DNA of 64,000 bases from positions 1-64,000 of the forward strand of contig CAIOKO010000064.1 in NCBI GenBank assembly GCA_903858935.1, given 5' to 3'. Shown here piece by piece: positions 9,492 through 17,216 of the stretch (position 1 is the first letter of the stretch; each line of letters starts with the position of its first letter). Position numbers and translations under genes: made by a program. The notes beneath the pieces were generated by a model. That model was not told the origin of the DNA and searched no databases. It saw only the letters and a program-made list of their open reading frames with translations. This DNA is from an uncultured Schlesneria sp. GTDB lineage: Bacteria > Planctomycetota > Planctomycetia > Planctomycetales > Planctomycetaceae.

Positions 9492-9842
9492 ATGAGCGAT
9501 ATTGAAGAACTGGTCCAACAAGAAACAATCGTTACGACGTCAAAACCAGCTCCGGTCACACGGACGAAACGACAACCTCAGTACACAGTCATCGTTCTGA
9601 ACGACGACTTGCATACGTTCGCATATGTGATTGACGCGCTCTGTCGAGTCTGTGGTCATTCGTTAGAAGACGCTTATCGGCTGGCTGTTAAAATTGACGC
9701 CAATGGTCAGGCGGCGGTCTGGACGGGTGCGATGGAAGTTGCAGAACTGAAACGCGATCAGATCATTGGCTTTGGAAGCGATTTTTACGCCGAGAAACCA
9801 GTCACATTCCCGCTGGGCTGTTTTATCGAACCGCTCGCGTGA
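9492..9842 (+). CDS. clpS: ATP-dependent Clp protease adaptor ClpS
   Basis: 116 residues with the ClpS core after a disordered 30-residue tail: YTVIVLNDDLHTFAYVIDAL carries the NDD and T/V positions used to hold N-degron side chains and ClpA/ClpC. CGHSLEDAYRLAVKIDANG follows where the family has its helical AxxxA/xHxxG region. It delivers N-end-rule substrates to the Clp unfoldase in the cytoplasm. Start ATG 9492 has TCGGA 8 bases upstream. The C-terminal part (KPVTFPLGCFIEPLA) is longer than in E. coli ClpS and resembles the planctomycete ClpS-like subgroup. No Clp ATPase gene is nearby. Confidence 0.88.
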   Translation: MSDIEELVQQETIVTTSKPAPVTRTKRQPQYTVIVLNDDLHTFAYVIDALCRVCGHSLEDAYRLAVKIDANGQAAVWTGAMEVAELKRDQIIGFGSDFYAEKPVTFPLGCFIEPLA

Positions 9843-9971
9843 CTTGTTGTTTCATTCGTTCATTGGCATGGCCAACACCACTGGTTTTACGTCGATCCGT
9901 CAAGCCGCTAGAGTATTTCCATCCCGTAACTTCTGTTTCACTTCACTGATTGACACCCGAGGATGACTTTC

Positions 9972-11390
9972 ATGAGCCACCGTTCCCATCGACGCGATTT
10001 TCTCAAATCATCGACCGCTGTCCTTGCCGGCGCGACGATGCCTTACTGGTTTACATCGGCGAGCAACCTGGCACTCGGTCGGCAAAGCGTGAATGATCGA
10101 CCCGTTCTCGGTTGTATCGGAACCGGGGATCGCTGGAATGCCGTTGGGCCGAATGCGTTGGCTTTCTCAGATTGTGTCGCTGTCTGCGACGTCGACCGTC
10201 AGCACGTGGAAAAGGGTCGTAATCGGGTCAAAGAGATTCAAAGCAAAAAGGGGTTCACGGGCGAACCCGAAATGTACGAAGACTACCGCAAGCTGCTCGA
10301 TCGTAAAGACGTGCAAGTCGTGACGATCGTGACGACCGATCACTGGCACTCAAAGATTGCGATCGAGGCGATGCAGGCGGGTAAAGACGTTTATTGCGAA
10401 AAGCCCTTGACGCTGACGATTCTCGAGGGGAAACAGATTATCAAGGTTTTGAATGAAACCAAGCGGGTTTTTCAGGTCGGGACGCAACAACGCTCAGAAA
10501 TGTCTGCCAACGACGGAAAGATTAAGAACCAGTTTCTCAAGGCCGTGGCGATCGCACGTAGCGGTCGTCTGGGCAAGATCAACAAGGTGACCTGCGGTAT
10601 TAATGGTGCTCCAAAGAACGAACATGAAATTCCCGTGGCCGACATTCCTTCGCACCTGAACTGGGACATGTGGCTTGGTCAGGCTCCGATGACCGATTAT
10701 CTGCAAGGTGGATTCGGCAATAACAAGAACTATCCTGAATCGCGAACTCATTACGAGTTCCGCTGGTGGTACGAATATTCGGGCGGCAAGATGACAGACT
10801 GGGGCGCACATCACGTTGATATCGGTATGTGGGCGCTTGGAATGGACAACAGCGGACCCGTCCTGGTCGAAGGGACTGCAGAACATCCGGTCCCATTCGA
10901 AAACGGAATGCCTACCGTTTCCAATCGATATAACGCCGCCACAAAGTTCAACGTCACGGCCAAGTTTGAAAACGGAGCCGAAATGTTGATCACCAGCGAA
11001 GGGGACAACGGGATTCTGATCGAGGGGACGGAAGGCCGGATCTTCGTGAACCGTGGAAAGCTGACTGGTGCGCCTGTGGACGATCTCGCCAACAACCCTC
11101 TTCCGGATTCTCTGCTGAGAGAACTCTACAAGGGAAAAGAGCCCAAGGGTGGCGGCAACGCTCACATGGAAAACTTCTTCAATTGTGTCCATGACCGAGG
11201 TCTGCCTGTCAGCGATGTTTACTCACACCATCGCGCAATGACAACCTGCCATCTGGCGAACATCGCCATCCGACTGGGTCGCAAGATTGAATGGGATCCC
11301 AAGACCGAACAGATCATTAACGATAAAGATGCTGCCAAGTGGATCACCCGCGAACAGCGTAAGGGCTACGAGATCAACATCAGCGTATGA
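9972..11390 (+). CDS. Gfo/Idh/MocA family oxidoreductase, Tat-exported
   Basis: An NAD(P)-dependent sugar dehydrogenase-type protein, 472 residues from the chosen start. The N-terminus has a twin-arginine signal (SHRRDFLKSSTAVLAGATM). The Rossmann start is LGCIGTGDRWNAV, followed by the family motif AGKDVYCEKPLTLT with the catalytic-type EKP lysine, and a C-terminal domain with SGGKMTDWGAHHVDIGMWALG. Planctomycetes carry many such exported paralogues, likely for sugar modification in the periplasm; the substrate cannot be told. ATG 9972 is preferred over the in-frame ATG at 9963 because GAGG at 9959-9962 is correctly spaced (9 nt) for 9972 and touches 9963. A strong terminator follows at 11419. 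Confidence 0.93.
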   Translation: MSHRSHRRDFLKSSTAVLAGATMPYWFTSASNLALGRQSVNDRPVLGCIGTGDRWNAVGPNALAFSDCVAVCDVDRQHVEKGRNRVKEIQSKKGFTGEPEMYEDYRKLLDRKDVQVVTIVTTDHWHSKIAIEAMQAGKDVYCEKPLTLTILEGKQIIKVLNETKRVFQVGTQQRSEMSANDGKIKNQFLKAVAIARSGRLGKINKVTCGINGAPKNEHEIPVADIPSHLNWDMWLGQAPMTDYLQGGFGNNKNYPESRTHYEFRWWYEYSGGKMTDWGAHHVDIGMWALGMDNSGPVLVEGTAEHPVPFENGMPTVSNRYNAATKFNVTAKFENGAEMLITSEGDNGILIEGTEGRIFVNRGKLTGAPVDDLANNPLPDSLLRELYKGKEPKGGGNAHMENFFNCVHDRGLPVSDVYSHHRAMTTCHLANIAIRLGRKIEWDPKTEQIINDKDAAKWITREQRKGYEINISV

Positions 11391-11418
11391 TGACTTTTGA
11401 TCATCGATTATTCACCGG

Positions 11419-11456
11419 GCCGGCACTCTCAACCGAGAGTGCCGGCTCGGATTTTG
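11419..11456 (+). terminator. Rho-independent terminator after the Gfo/Idh gene
   Basis: Perfect 12-bp stem GCCGGCACTCTC / GAGAGTGCCGGC with an AACC loop (11419-11446), followed by TCGGATTTT. It separates the oxidoreductase from trpD. Confidence 0.85.
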
Positions 11457-11475
11457 ATGGGGCAACTGACTGCGA

Positions 11476-12498
11476 ATGCATCAACATCTTAAACATGCTG
11501 TGACCGAGTTACTGGATGACCGTCGTCTCTCGGCCGAGATCATGAAGTCTGCCGTCGGGGCCATCATGGATGGAGAATGCTCCGAAGCAGAAATCGCGGC
11601 GTTTCTGACGGCACTCCGATGTCGTGGTGAATCAGTTGGTGAACTGGTTGGTGCTGCGAAGGCCATGCGCGAACGTGCCACGTTGATCTCCTGCCGGACT
11701 CAGCGCCTGCTTGACACATGTGGTACCGGCGGCGATTTACTGCAGACCTTTAATATCAGTACGGCGGCAGCCCTGGTTGCAGCAGCGGCAGGTCAGCCGG
11801 TTGCCAAACACGGAAATCGGAGTGCGACAAGCACCAGCGGTTCGGCCGATGTACTCGAAGCACTGGGTGTCAATTTGAAATTGACGGCCGATCAGGTAGG
11901 TCAATGCATCGACGAAATCGGAATCGGATTCTGTTTCGCGCCGTTGCTGCATGGTGCCATGAAACATGTTGCTCCTGTTCGCAAGCAACTTGGGTTTCGC
12001 ACGATTTTCAACCTGCTTGGCCCTTTAACGAATCCAGCGGGTGCCTCGTTCCAGGTGATCGGGACAACCCGAACTCACGTTGCAGAACTTCTCGCACAAG
12101 CTTTACATGAACTGGGTACCCAGCGGGCGCTGGTTGTTTGTGGAAATAATGAGCTGGACGAAGTCAGTCTCTGGGGTGAAACGGCGGTCTTCGAAGTCTC
12201 GCCATCGGGAGTGATCCGTCACACCTGGAATGCACCGGCGCTTGGTTTGCCGGAGTGCCATGTCGATTCGCTGCGCATCAGCGATGCCAGACAAAGTGCC
12301 GAAATTATCCTGCGAGTATTTGCAGGAGAGCGAAGTCCCGCCTATGACATGGTGGTTGCCAATGCGGGGGCGGCACTCTTTGCGGCGAATCAGGCCGATT
12401 CCATTCGAGCGGCCGTGGCTGTCGCTCAAGGTGTCATCGACCGGGGCGAAGCGCTGGCGTTAGTTGAACGTTTGAAAGGCTGGACGAATCGTCAATGA
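11476..12498 (+). CDS. trpD: Anthranilate phosphoribosyltransferase TrpD
   Basis: 340 residues, full length for the family. It transfers phosphoribosyl from PRPP to anthranilate in tryptophan biosynthesis. The PRPP-binding GTGGD is in [17 protein letters not shown], and the anthranilate/metal-site motif [21 protein letters not shown] is intact. A further conserved stretch [20 protein letters not shown] and [14 protein letters not shown] follow. The gene stands apart from other trp genes. Its stop overlaps the start of the downstream esterase by 4 bases (ATGA), so the two are translationally coupled. Confidence 0.97.
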   Translation: MHQHLKHAVTELLDDRRLSAEIMKSAVGAIMDGECSEAEIAAFLTALRCRGESVGELVGAAKAMRERATLISCRTQRLLDTCGTGGDLLQTFNISTAAALVAAAAGQPVAKHGNRSATSTSGSADVLEALGVNLKLTADQVGQCIDEIGIGFCFAPLLHGAMKHVAPVRKQLGFRTIFNLLGPLTNPAGASFQVIGTTRTHVAELLAQALHELGTQRALVVCGNNELDEVSLWGETAVFEVSPSGVIRHTWNAPALGLPECHVDSLRISDARQSAEIILRVFAGERSPAYDMVVANAGAALFAANQADSIRAAVAVAQGVIDRGEALALVERLKGWTNRQ

Positions 12499-13244
12499 GA
12501 CTACGAACCGAAATCCTGAACGGTCTGACATGCCATATCGCCGACGGATTGGCCGAAGGGGTCAAGCCACGTTGTGTGGTCGTACTCTGTCACGGGTATG
12601 GAGCACCAGGAACGGACCTTGTCGGGCTCGGCCAGATGCTGCTGCGACAGCCTCGCATGTCAGGAACGGTCCAGTTTCTGTTCCCGGAAGCTCCGATGAC
12701 CCTCGAGGCGCTCGGTATGCCTGACGGGCGCGCGTGGTGGCCAATCGATATGCAGCGATTACAAATGGCCGTGCTGCTGGGAAAGTTCCGAGACCTGTGT
12801 AAGGAATGTCCGGCCGAACTTCCTGTTGCGCGTGAGATGTTACTGGGATTGATTCGACAATGGTCTGAAAAAGTCGGAGTTCCTCTAGACCATTTCGTAC
12901 TAGGGGGGTTCTCTCAGGGTTCGATGCTGGTAACAGATGTCACGCTGCAACTGGATGAGAACCCGGGGGGACTCGTGGTTTTGTCAGGAACAATACTGAA
13001 TGAGGACGCCTGGGTTGACCGCGCGACACATCATAAGGCGCTGCGAGTCTTTCAGTCTCATGGCACAAATGACCCGATTTTGCCGTTTGCCGCAGCGGGT
13101 TCATTGCGAGACCTGTTGAAACATGCGGGAGCTGACGTCGAATTCCTCCCATTTTCTGGCGGCCACGAAATCCCTCATTCAGTCCTCGACCGATTTGGGA
13201 CATTTGTCAGGGAAATTATGGGTGACGGCAGGACACCGGTATAA
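12495..13244 (+). CDS. Phospholipase/carboxylesterase family alpha/beta hydrolase
   Basis: 249 residues, alpha/beta-hydrolase fold of the carboxylesterase/phospholipase group. [16 protein letters not shown] forms the oxyanion region, [10 protein letters not shown] holds the nucleophile Ser in [15 protein letters not shown] holds the Asp and [12 protein letters not shown] the His. FLFPEAPM and GRAWWPID are also typical of this family. No signal peptide, so likely a cytoplasmic serine esterase. It overlaps trpD by 4 bases, but no link to tryptophan synthesis is implied by the family. Confidence 0.9.
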   Translation: MRLRTEILNGLTCHIADGLAEGVKPRCVVVLCHGYGAPGTDLVGLGQMLLRQPRMSGTVQFLFPEAPMTLEALGMPDGRAWWPIDMQRLQMAVLLGKFRDLCKECPAELPVAREMLLGLIRQWSEKVGVPLDHFVLGGFSQGSMLVTDVTLQLDENPGGLVVLSGTILNEDAWVDRATHHKALRVFQSHGTNDPILPFAAAGSLRDLLKHAGADVEFLPFSGGHEIPHSVLDRFGTFVREIMGDGRTPV

Positions 13245-13292
13245 TACTTTCACCGAACCCAAATGCCTTGTCACACTTTTCAATCAGGATTC

Positions 13293-13396
13293 TGTGCCAC
13301 TGCTTTGGAGTCTTCGGGGAAGCAGTGTCTTCGTCAGTCCAGTTTCTGAAGGCCGAAGAGCACTGTTTGACGCAAAGCGGTCAAGCAGTGGCACAA
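13293..13396 (-). repeat. Palindromic dispersed repeat, family A copy 1
   Basis: Ends GTGCCACTGC / GCAGTGGCAC inverted to each other. On the minus strand it reads GTGCCACTGCTTGACCG...CAGTGCTCTTCGG...CCGAAGACTCC...GCAGTGGCAC, matching copies at 33879, 49925 and 57988. It fills the gap between the esterase and hslV. Confidence 0.75.
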
Positions 13397-13438
13397 GACA
13401 ATGCTGCCGAGACAATTGCCTGGCTGGATTCCTAGAAC

Positions 13439-14023
13439 ATGCGTGAAAGAACAATGCAAAACAAGTCACGGGTCGAAACCCATTCAACGACAATTCTCGC
13501 GGTCAGACATCAAGGTGAAGTGGCGTTGGGAGGTGATGGTCAGGTCACTTATGGAACGGCCATCCTGAAAGCCGATACGCGGAAAATCCGATGGATTCTC
13601 GACAAGAAGATGCTTGTCGGATTTGCCGGGTCGACCGCCGACGCATTTTCGCTTCTTGAGCGATTTGAAGCAAAGGCCAAGAACTTTCCCGGAAACCTGC
13701 CGCGTGCAGCGACGGAGTTGGCCCGCGACTGGCGGACCGATCGAATCCTGCGAAAACTGGAAGCGATGATGATTGTCGTCGATGCCGAACATAGTCTGCT
13801 GGTCACTGGTCAAGGCGATGTCGTGCAGCCGGCCGACGGAATCCTGGGGATCGGTTCCGGCGGAAATTATGCCGTGGCTGCCGCCCGAGGATTAATTCGC
13901 CACTCAAACCTTTCCGCAGCTGACATCGTGCGTGAATCGCTGAAGATCGCGTCCGAAATCGATATCTACACCAACGACAACATCATCGTCGAACAGTTTG
14001 GAATCACGAACCAGCAGAGCTAA
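13439..14023 (+). CDS. hslV: ATP-dependent protease subunit HslV (ClpQ)
   Basis: 194 residues. N-terminal-nucleophile threonine peptidase of the HslVU (ClpYQ) protease. The mature N-terminus would be the TTILAVRHQGEVALGGDGQ stretch after residue 16, with Thr17 catalytic. GNYAVAAARGL and the C-terminal NDNIIVEQF are conserved. A slightly long leader (MRERTMQNKSRVETHS) precedes the Thr; an internal ATG at 13454 with AAAGA just upstream could be the true start. hslU follows 31 bases downstream, the usual gene order. Confidence 0.96.
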   Translation: MRERTMQNKSRVETHSTTILAVRHQGEVALGGDGQVTYGTAILKADTRKIRWILDKKMLVGFAGSTADAFSLLERFEAKAKNFPGNLPRAATELARDWRTDRILRKLEAMMIVVDAEHSLLVTGQGDVVQPADGILGIGSGGNYAVAAARGLIRHSNLSAADIVRESLKIASEIDIYTNDNIIVEQFGITNQQS

Positions 14024-14054
14024 CGCCTGCGCAGTGATTCGAAAGGGATTTATT

Positions 14055-15419
14055 TTGCGTGACATGACACCACGGCAGATTGTGGCAGAACTCGATCAGC
14101 ACATTGTCGGACAGGACAAAGCCAAACGGGCCGTCGCGATTGCACTCAGAAACCGCTGGCGATGGCAACGACTTGCCGACGACGTCCGTCGCGAGATCAC
14201 GCCAAAAAACATCATCATGATCGGTCCGACGGGCGTTGGAAAAACCGAAATCACACGACGACTGGCGAAGCTGATCGGTTCACCGTTTGTCAAAGTCGAA
14301 GCAACGCGGTTCACCGAAGTGGGCTATGTTGGCCGCGACGTCGAAAGCATGATCCGCGAACTGGTTGATGCATCGATTAATCTGGTCAAGCAGCGCCGAC
14401 GGGGTGAAGTCGAAAAGGATGCGACATCGAATGTCGAGGAACGGCTGCTCGATTTACTTGTTCCGCATGAACCTCGTCTGCTTCCTCGTGATGGCGAGAA
14501 CGAGTTATCCGCTCAAGATGAACACGAAGCACGGCACGAACGGACACGAGAAAAGTTTCGACAGATGCTTCGGACGGGATCGCTCGACGAACGACAGGTC
14601 GAACTGTCAGTGCAACAGAAGAAGGTTCCAGTCCAGATGTTTTCGAACATGGGTCTGGAGCAGATGGATGTTGATTTCCAGCAGTTATTCGAACGTGTGA
14701 TGCCAAAGCAGTCGAAGGACCGCAAAGTCACCGTCAAAGAGGCTCGCCGAATTCTGCTTGAGCAGGAAACCGAATCACTGCTCGACAAAGACGCGATTCA
14801 CGACGAAGCGTTACGACTCGCCGAAGAGAGCGGAATCGTGTTTCTGGATGAGATCGACAAGATCTGCACGTCAGGCGAATCTGGTCACGGCGGCACGGAT
14901 GTCAGTCGCCAGGGTGTACAACGCGATCTGCTGCCGATTGTCGAAGGGGCCACTGTCAACACCCGATATGGCTCGATCAAGACTGATCATATCCTGTTTA
15001 TTGCCGCGGGAGCATTTCATTCGTCCAGGCCTGCAGACCTGATGCCGGAACTGCAGGGTCGGTTTCCCATCCGGGTCGAACTGGATGACCTTACAAAATC
15101 AGACTTCCTTCGAATTCTGACCGAACCGTCAGCCTCGATCACTCGGCAGTATCAGCAATTACTCGAGGTCGATGGGATTCGGGTTTCATTCACGACCGAC
15201 GGTCTTGCGGAAATTGCTGAAGTCGCCTGGCGCGTCAACCAGTCGACTCAAAATATCGGAGCTCGACGGCTGCACACGATCATGGAACGGCTATTAGAGA
15301 ACATCAGTTTTGAAGGCCCGGATGCACCGGGAACTCAAATCAGTGTTGATCGGGAATTCGTAAAACGGCAACTGGAAGAAATCAGCAAGGATGAAGACCT
15401 GAGCAAGTTTATTCTGTAG
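14055..15419 (+). CDS. hslU: HslU (ClpY), ATPase subunit of the HslVU protease
   Basis: 454 residues. AAA+ unfoldase that feeds substrates to HslV. It starts (M)RDMTPRQIVAELDQHIVGQD as in the family; Walker A is GPTGVGKTE, the pore region has FTEVGYVGRDVESMIREL, Walker B is GIVFLDEIDKI, and the sensor region ends ...NIGARRLHTIMERLLENISF. The I-domain (about residues 110-235) is present. I chose the TTG at 14055 because AAAGGGA lies 6 bases upstream and the resulting N-terminus aligns with other HslU. ATG 14064 and an in-frame ATG at 13998, inside hslV, are less likely. Confidence 0.96.
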   Translation: MRDMTPRQIVAELDQHIVGQDKAKRAVAIALRNRWRWQRLADDVRREITPKNIIMIGPTGVGKTEITRRLAKLIGSPFVKVEATRFTEVGYVGRDVESMIRELVDASINLVKQRRRGEVEKDATSNVEERLLDLLVPHEPRLLPRDGENELSAQDEHEARHERTREKFRQMLRTGSLDERQVELSVQQKKVPVQMFSNMGLEQMDVDFQQLFERVMPKQSKDRKVTVKEARRILLEQETESLLDKDAIHDEALRLAEESGIVFLDEIDKICTSGESGHGGTDVSRQGVQRDLLPIVEGATVNTRYGSIKTDHILFIAAGAFHSSRPADLMPELQGRFPIRVELDDLTKSDFLRILTEPSASITRQYQQLLEVDGIRVSFTTDGLAEIAEVAWRVNQSTQNIGARRLHTIMERLLENISFEGPDAPGTQISVDREFVKRQLEEISKDEDLSKFIL

Positions 15420-15462
15420 TGGTAATTTTCTGTTTATTCGTATTGCAAAGACATTACATCGG

Positions 15463-15481
15463 GAGGGGGAGGCTCCCCCTC
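15463..15481 (+). terminator. Hairpin terminator between hslU and the convergent retron RT gene
   Basis: GAGGGGGA-GGC-TCCCCCTC, a perfect 8-bp stem with 3-nt loop. It lies 43 bases after the hslU stop and about 45 bases past the RT stop on the other strand. No clear T tract follows, so termination strength is uncertain. Confidence 0.5.
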
Positions 15482-15526
15482 TCGATGGATTGCAGGCAAT
15501 GCCCACGCCAGGACATGCCGCTGAAG

Positions 15527-16915
15527 TTACTTTGTCCAGTCGATCGCGAGAAACAGCTCGTTCAGCTTTTGGCCACGAGCCGGATTGAGCATCGAAACGT
15601 GCGCGATGCGGCCTTGCAGATGGTGATAGAAGTCTTCGACCTGATTGCGGTTTTGTGTTGAAGGTCCGTGTCTTTGACAGTTTGTCAGGATCGCCTTGAG
15701 CTTGTCGAAGTCTGCCCTCACGACATTGGGGTGCTCGTTCACGACGACACCGGTCACCGTCAGTCGTTGATGAGCACGAAGTATTCGGCTCTTTGAATGG
15801 TTAAAGCTGAATCGTTCCTGACGGACGATTTTATAAACGAGTTGAATGATGGTCCCTAAGGCATAATGCAGGTCCGACGGACCCGAGATCGTGAGATCGT
15901 CAGCATACCTCGTGTAAGTTGCTCCAAACGATTTGGCGAACCCCGACAGTCGAATGTCCATGCCGAATGCGGATAAGTTTGCTAATGCGGGGGACGTGGG
16001 AGCACCTTGAGGCAGGTGCCTGCGAAAATACGGAGCAATCGCATAGGGACCCTGCTCTTGAAAGCGAAGATTGCCGGGCAATGCTGAAGTTGTCAGTAAA
16101 CCGAGCCAGATCGCGACTTCGCGAGAATAGCCCAGACTTCGGAAGATCGCCACGACACGAGCGAAGCTGACTGTCGTATAGAAATTTTCCAGATCAAATT
16201 TCAGTAATATTGCTTGTCCGACGTGAGGACGAGCATTCGTCAGAATCGACTTGCCTTTGACAAAACCGTGCGAAGTCCCGTGAGCAGGGACGTTGTCCAA
16301 CAGCTCGCGCAGAATTTTGGTTTGCACGGCCTTGAGAACCGATTTGGGTGATTCAATTAACCGCCAACCCCCAAGTCGCTTCTTCACCCAACGGAAATGA
16401 TAATGGGCCGCCCCCTCGGTTTCGGGTCGACCTCCCGAAAACCGATGGACGAGCCAGGCTAAACGGTTCAATGGAAGCCCAACCCAATTGGCGAGCTCCT
16501 CGGGGGTATGAAAGACTGGCAGATTGAAACGTTGAAGCCGAGTCTCATCGCCGTCGCGGCTGAGATCAAGGTAATGACCAGTCCGTGAACCATACCGAGC
16601 ATATCGATAAGGGGCAGGTCCCTTGGTTTCCACAAACGGCATCGATCGATGACGAGACCCTGTCACTTTTTTGCGCCGGGTCGGAACAAGCCGACTTTTT
16701 CCAGTCCTCCGTCGGCGATGCTTTTGTCTTGGCTCGGACCTTCGGGACGGCCTGGAATGGCTTTTTTCCGGTGCCGGTCTTGAATCAGGCCGATGTGCGG
16801 GCGATGGATCTTTGCTCGTCTCGTTCTCGCCGGCGTTATCAGGATTTTTTGGCGGTGCGGTGCGAATGGCCGGTCGCCATCCGAACTGTTGCAACAACCA
16901 ACTGAAAAACCCCAT
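15527..16915 (-). CDS. Retron reverse transcriptase with long basic N-terminal extension
   Basis: 462 residues. The RT core shows motif A LLKFDLENFYTT (Asp241), LPQGAPTSPALANL (302-314), YTRYADDLTIS with the catalytic YADD at 337-340, and the two retron hallmarks: NAxxH as TNARPHVG (227-231) and VTG as LTVTGVVVN (387-389). Residues 1-13 are hydrophobic (MGFFSWLLQQFGW), 14-100 are disordered and rich in Arg/Pro/Ser, and 130-158 (LPVFHTPEELANWVGL...) is the short helical domain seen before many retron RTs. A long basic extension is known for the myxobacterial Mx162-type RTs, which this resembles from memory. It would copy the msd part of the ncRNA 51 bases upstream into msDNA, probably for phage defence. 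AGGAAAG precedes the ATG. No effector gene is adjacent. Confidence 0.93.
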   Translation of the reverse strand: MGFFSWLLQQFGWRPAIRTAPPKNPDNAGENETSKDPSPAHRPDSRPAPEKSHSRPSRRSEPRQKHRRRRTGKSRLVPTRRKKVTGSRHRSMPFVETKGPAPYRYARYGSRTGHYLDLSRDGDETRLQRFNLPVFHTPEELANWVGLPLNRLAWLVHRFSGGRPETEGAAHYHFRWVKKRLGGWRLIESPKSVLKAVQTKILRELLDNVPAHGTSHGFVKGKSILTNARPHVGQAILLKFDLENFYTTVSFARVVAIFRSLGYSREVAIWLGLLTTSALPGNLRFQEQGPYAIAPYFRRHLPQGAPTSPALANLSAFGMDIRLSGFAKSFGATYTRYADDLTISGPSDLHYALGTIIQLVYKIVRQERFSFNHSKSRILRAHQRLTVTGVVVNEHPNVVRADFDKLKAILTNCQRHGPSTQNRNQVEDFYHHLQGRIAHVSMLNPARGQKLNELFLAIDWTK

Positions 16916-16953
16916 AAGGCAACTTTCCTGACGACCGATCGAACATGACTATC

Positions 16954-16987
16954 GAGACAAAAAAACACTGACCTGCGGGCCGCACAA
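16954..16987 (-). terminator. T7 tract directly after the retron a2 arm
   Basis: After the a2 arm the minus strand reads GTGTTTTTTTG. Together with the preceding stem this could end most transcripts at the ncRNA 3' end, with read-through into the RT gene 50 bases on. Functional effect is inferred. Confidence 0.4.
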
Positions 16988-17146
16988 CCGATCCCGTGGC
17001 GAAGAGTCCCCACGGCACATGACTGCCGTGGGCGACTCTTCACAGCTCGATTGAGGAACAACATAGCGACCGCGGGGTATCCCCGCAGTGTTCAGCTCAT
17101 CCCGTAAGGGAGGGCCAAACGAGTCTTGTGCGACCCACAGGACAGC
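16967..17146 (-). ncRNA. Predicted retron msr-msd non-coding RNA
   Basis: Read 5' to 3' on the minus strand. The 5' end (17146-17126, a1) pairs with the 3' end (16987-16967, a2) over 21 positions with one U-U mismatch and three G-U wobbles; the 16-nt core is CCTGTGGGTCGCACAA with TTGTGCGGCCCGCAGG. A G (17125) directly follows a1, where retrons have the branching guanosine. Then come a small hairpin (17112-17096), a perfect 9-bp hairpin ACTGCGGGG-ATA-CCCCGCGGT (17089-17069), and the msd hairpin (17041-17001): a 17-bp stem, GAAGAGTC...CCCACGGCA with TGCCGTGGG...GACTCTTC, one bulged G and a 6-nt loop. Length (180 nt), order and position upstream of the RT all fit a retron. Inferred from sequence; not matched to a database. 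Confidence 0.85.
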
Positions 17147-17152
17147 AGGGAT

Positions 17153-17180
17153 ATCCTAGCCGACCTGCTACTGCGGTCAA
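17153..17180 (-). promoter_or_regulatory. Sigma70-like promoter of the retron ncRNA
   Basis: On the minus strand, TTGACC (17180-17175) and TAGGAT (17158-17153) are separated by 16 bases. Seven bases past the -10 box is G17146, which is also the first base of the a1 stem, so promoter and folded RNA agree on the same start. Confidence 0.6.
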
Positions 17181-17216
17181 TGTTTAGCGGGATCTCATCT
17201 TCCAATCCATGAGCGG

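Noticed and set aside
15527-16915. RT as a group II intron or diversity-generating retroelement
   Set aside because: No intron RNA domains or maturase domain, no template/variable repeat pair seen nearby; NAxxH and VTG motifs and the a1/a2 RNA favour a retron.
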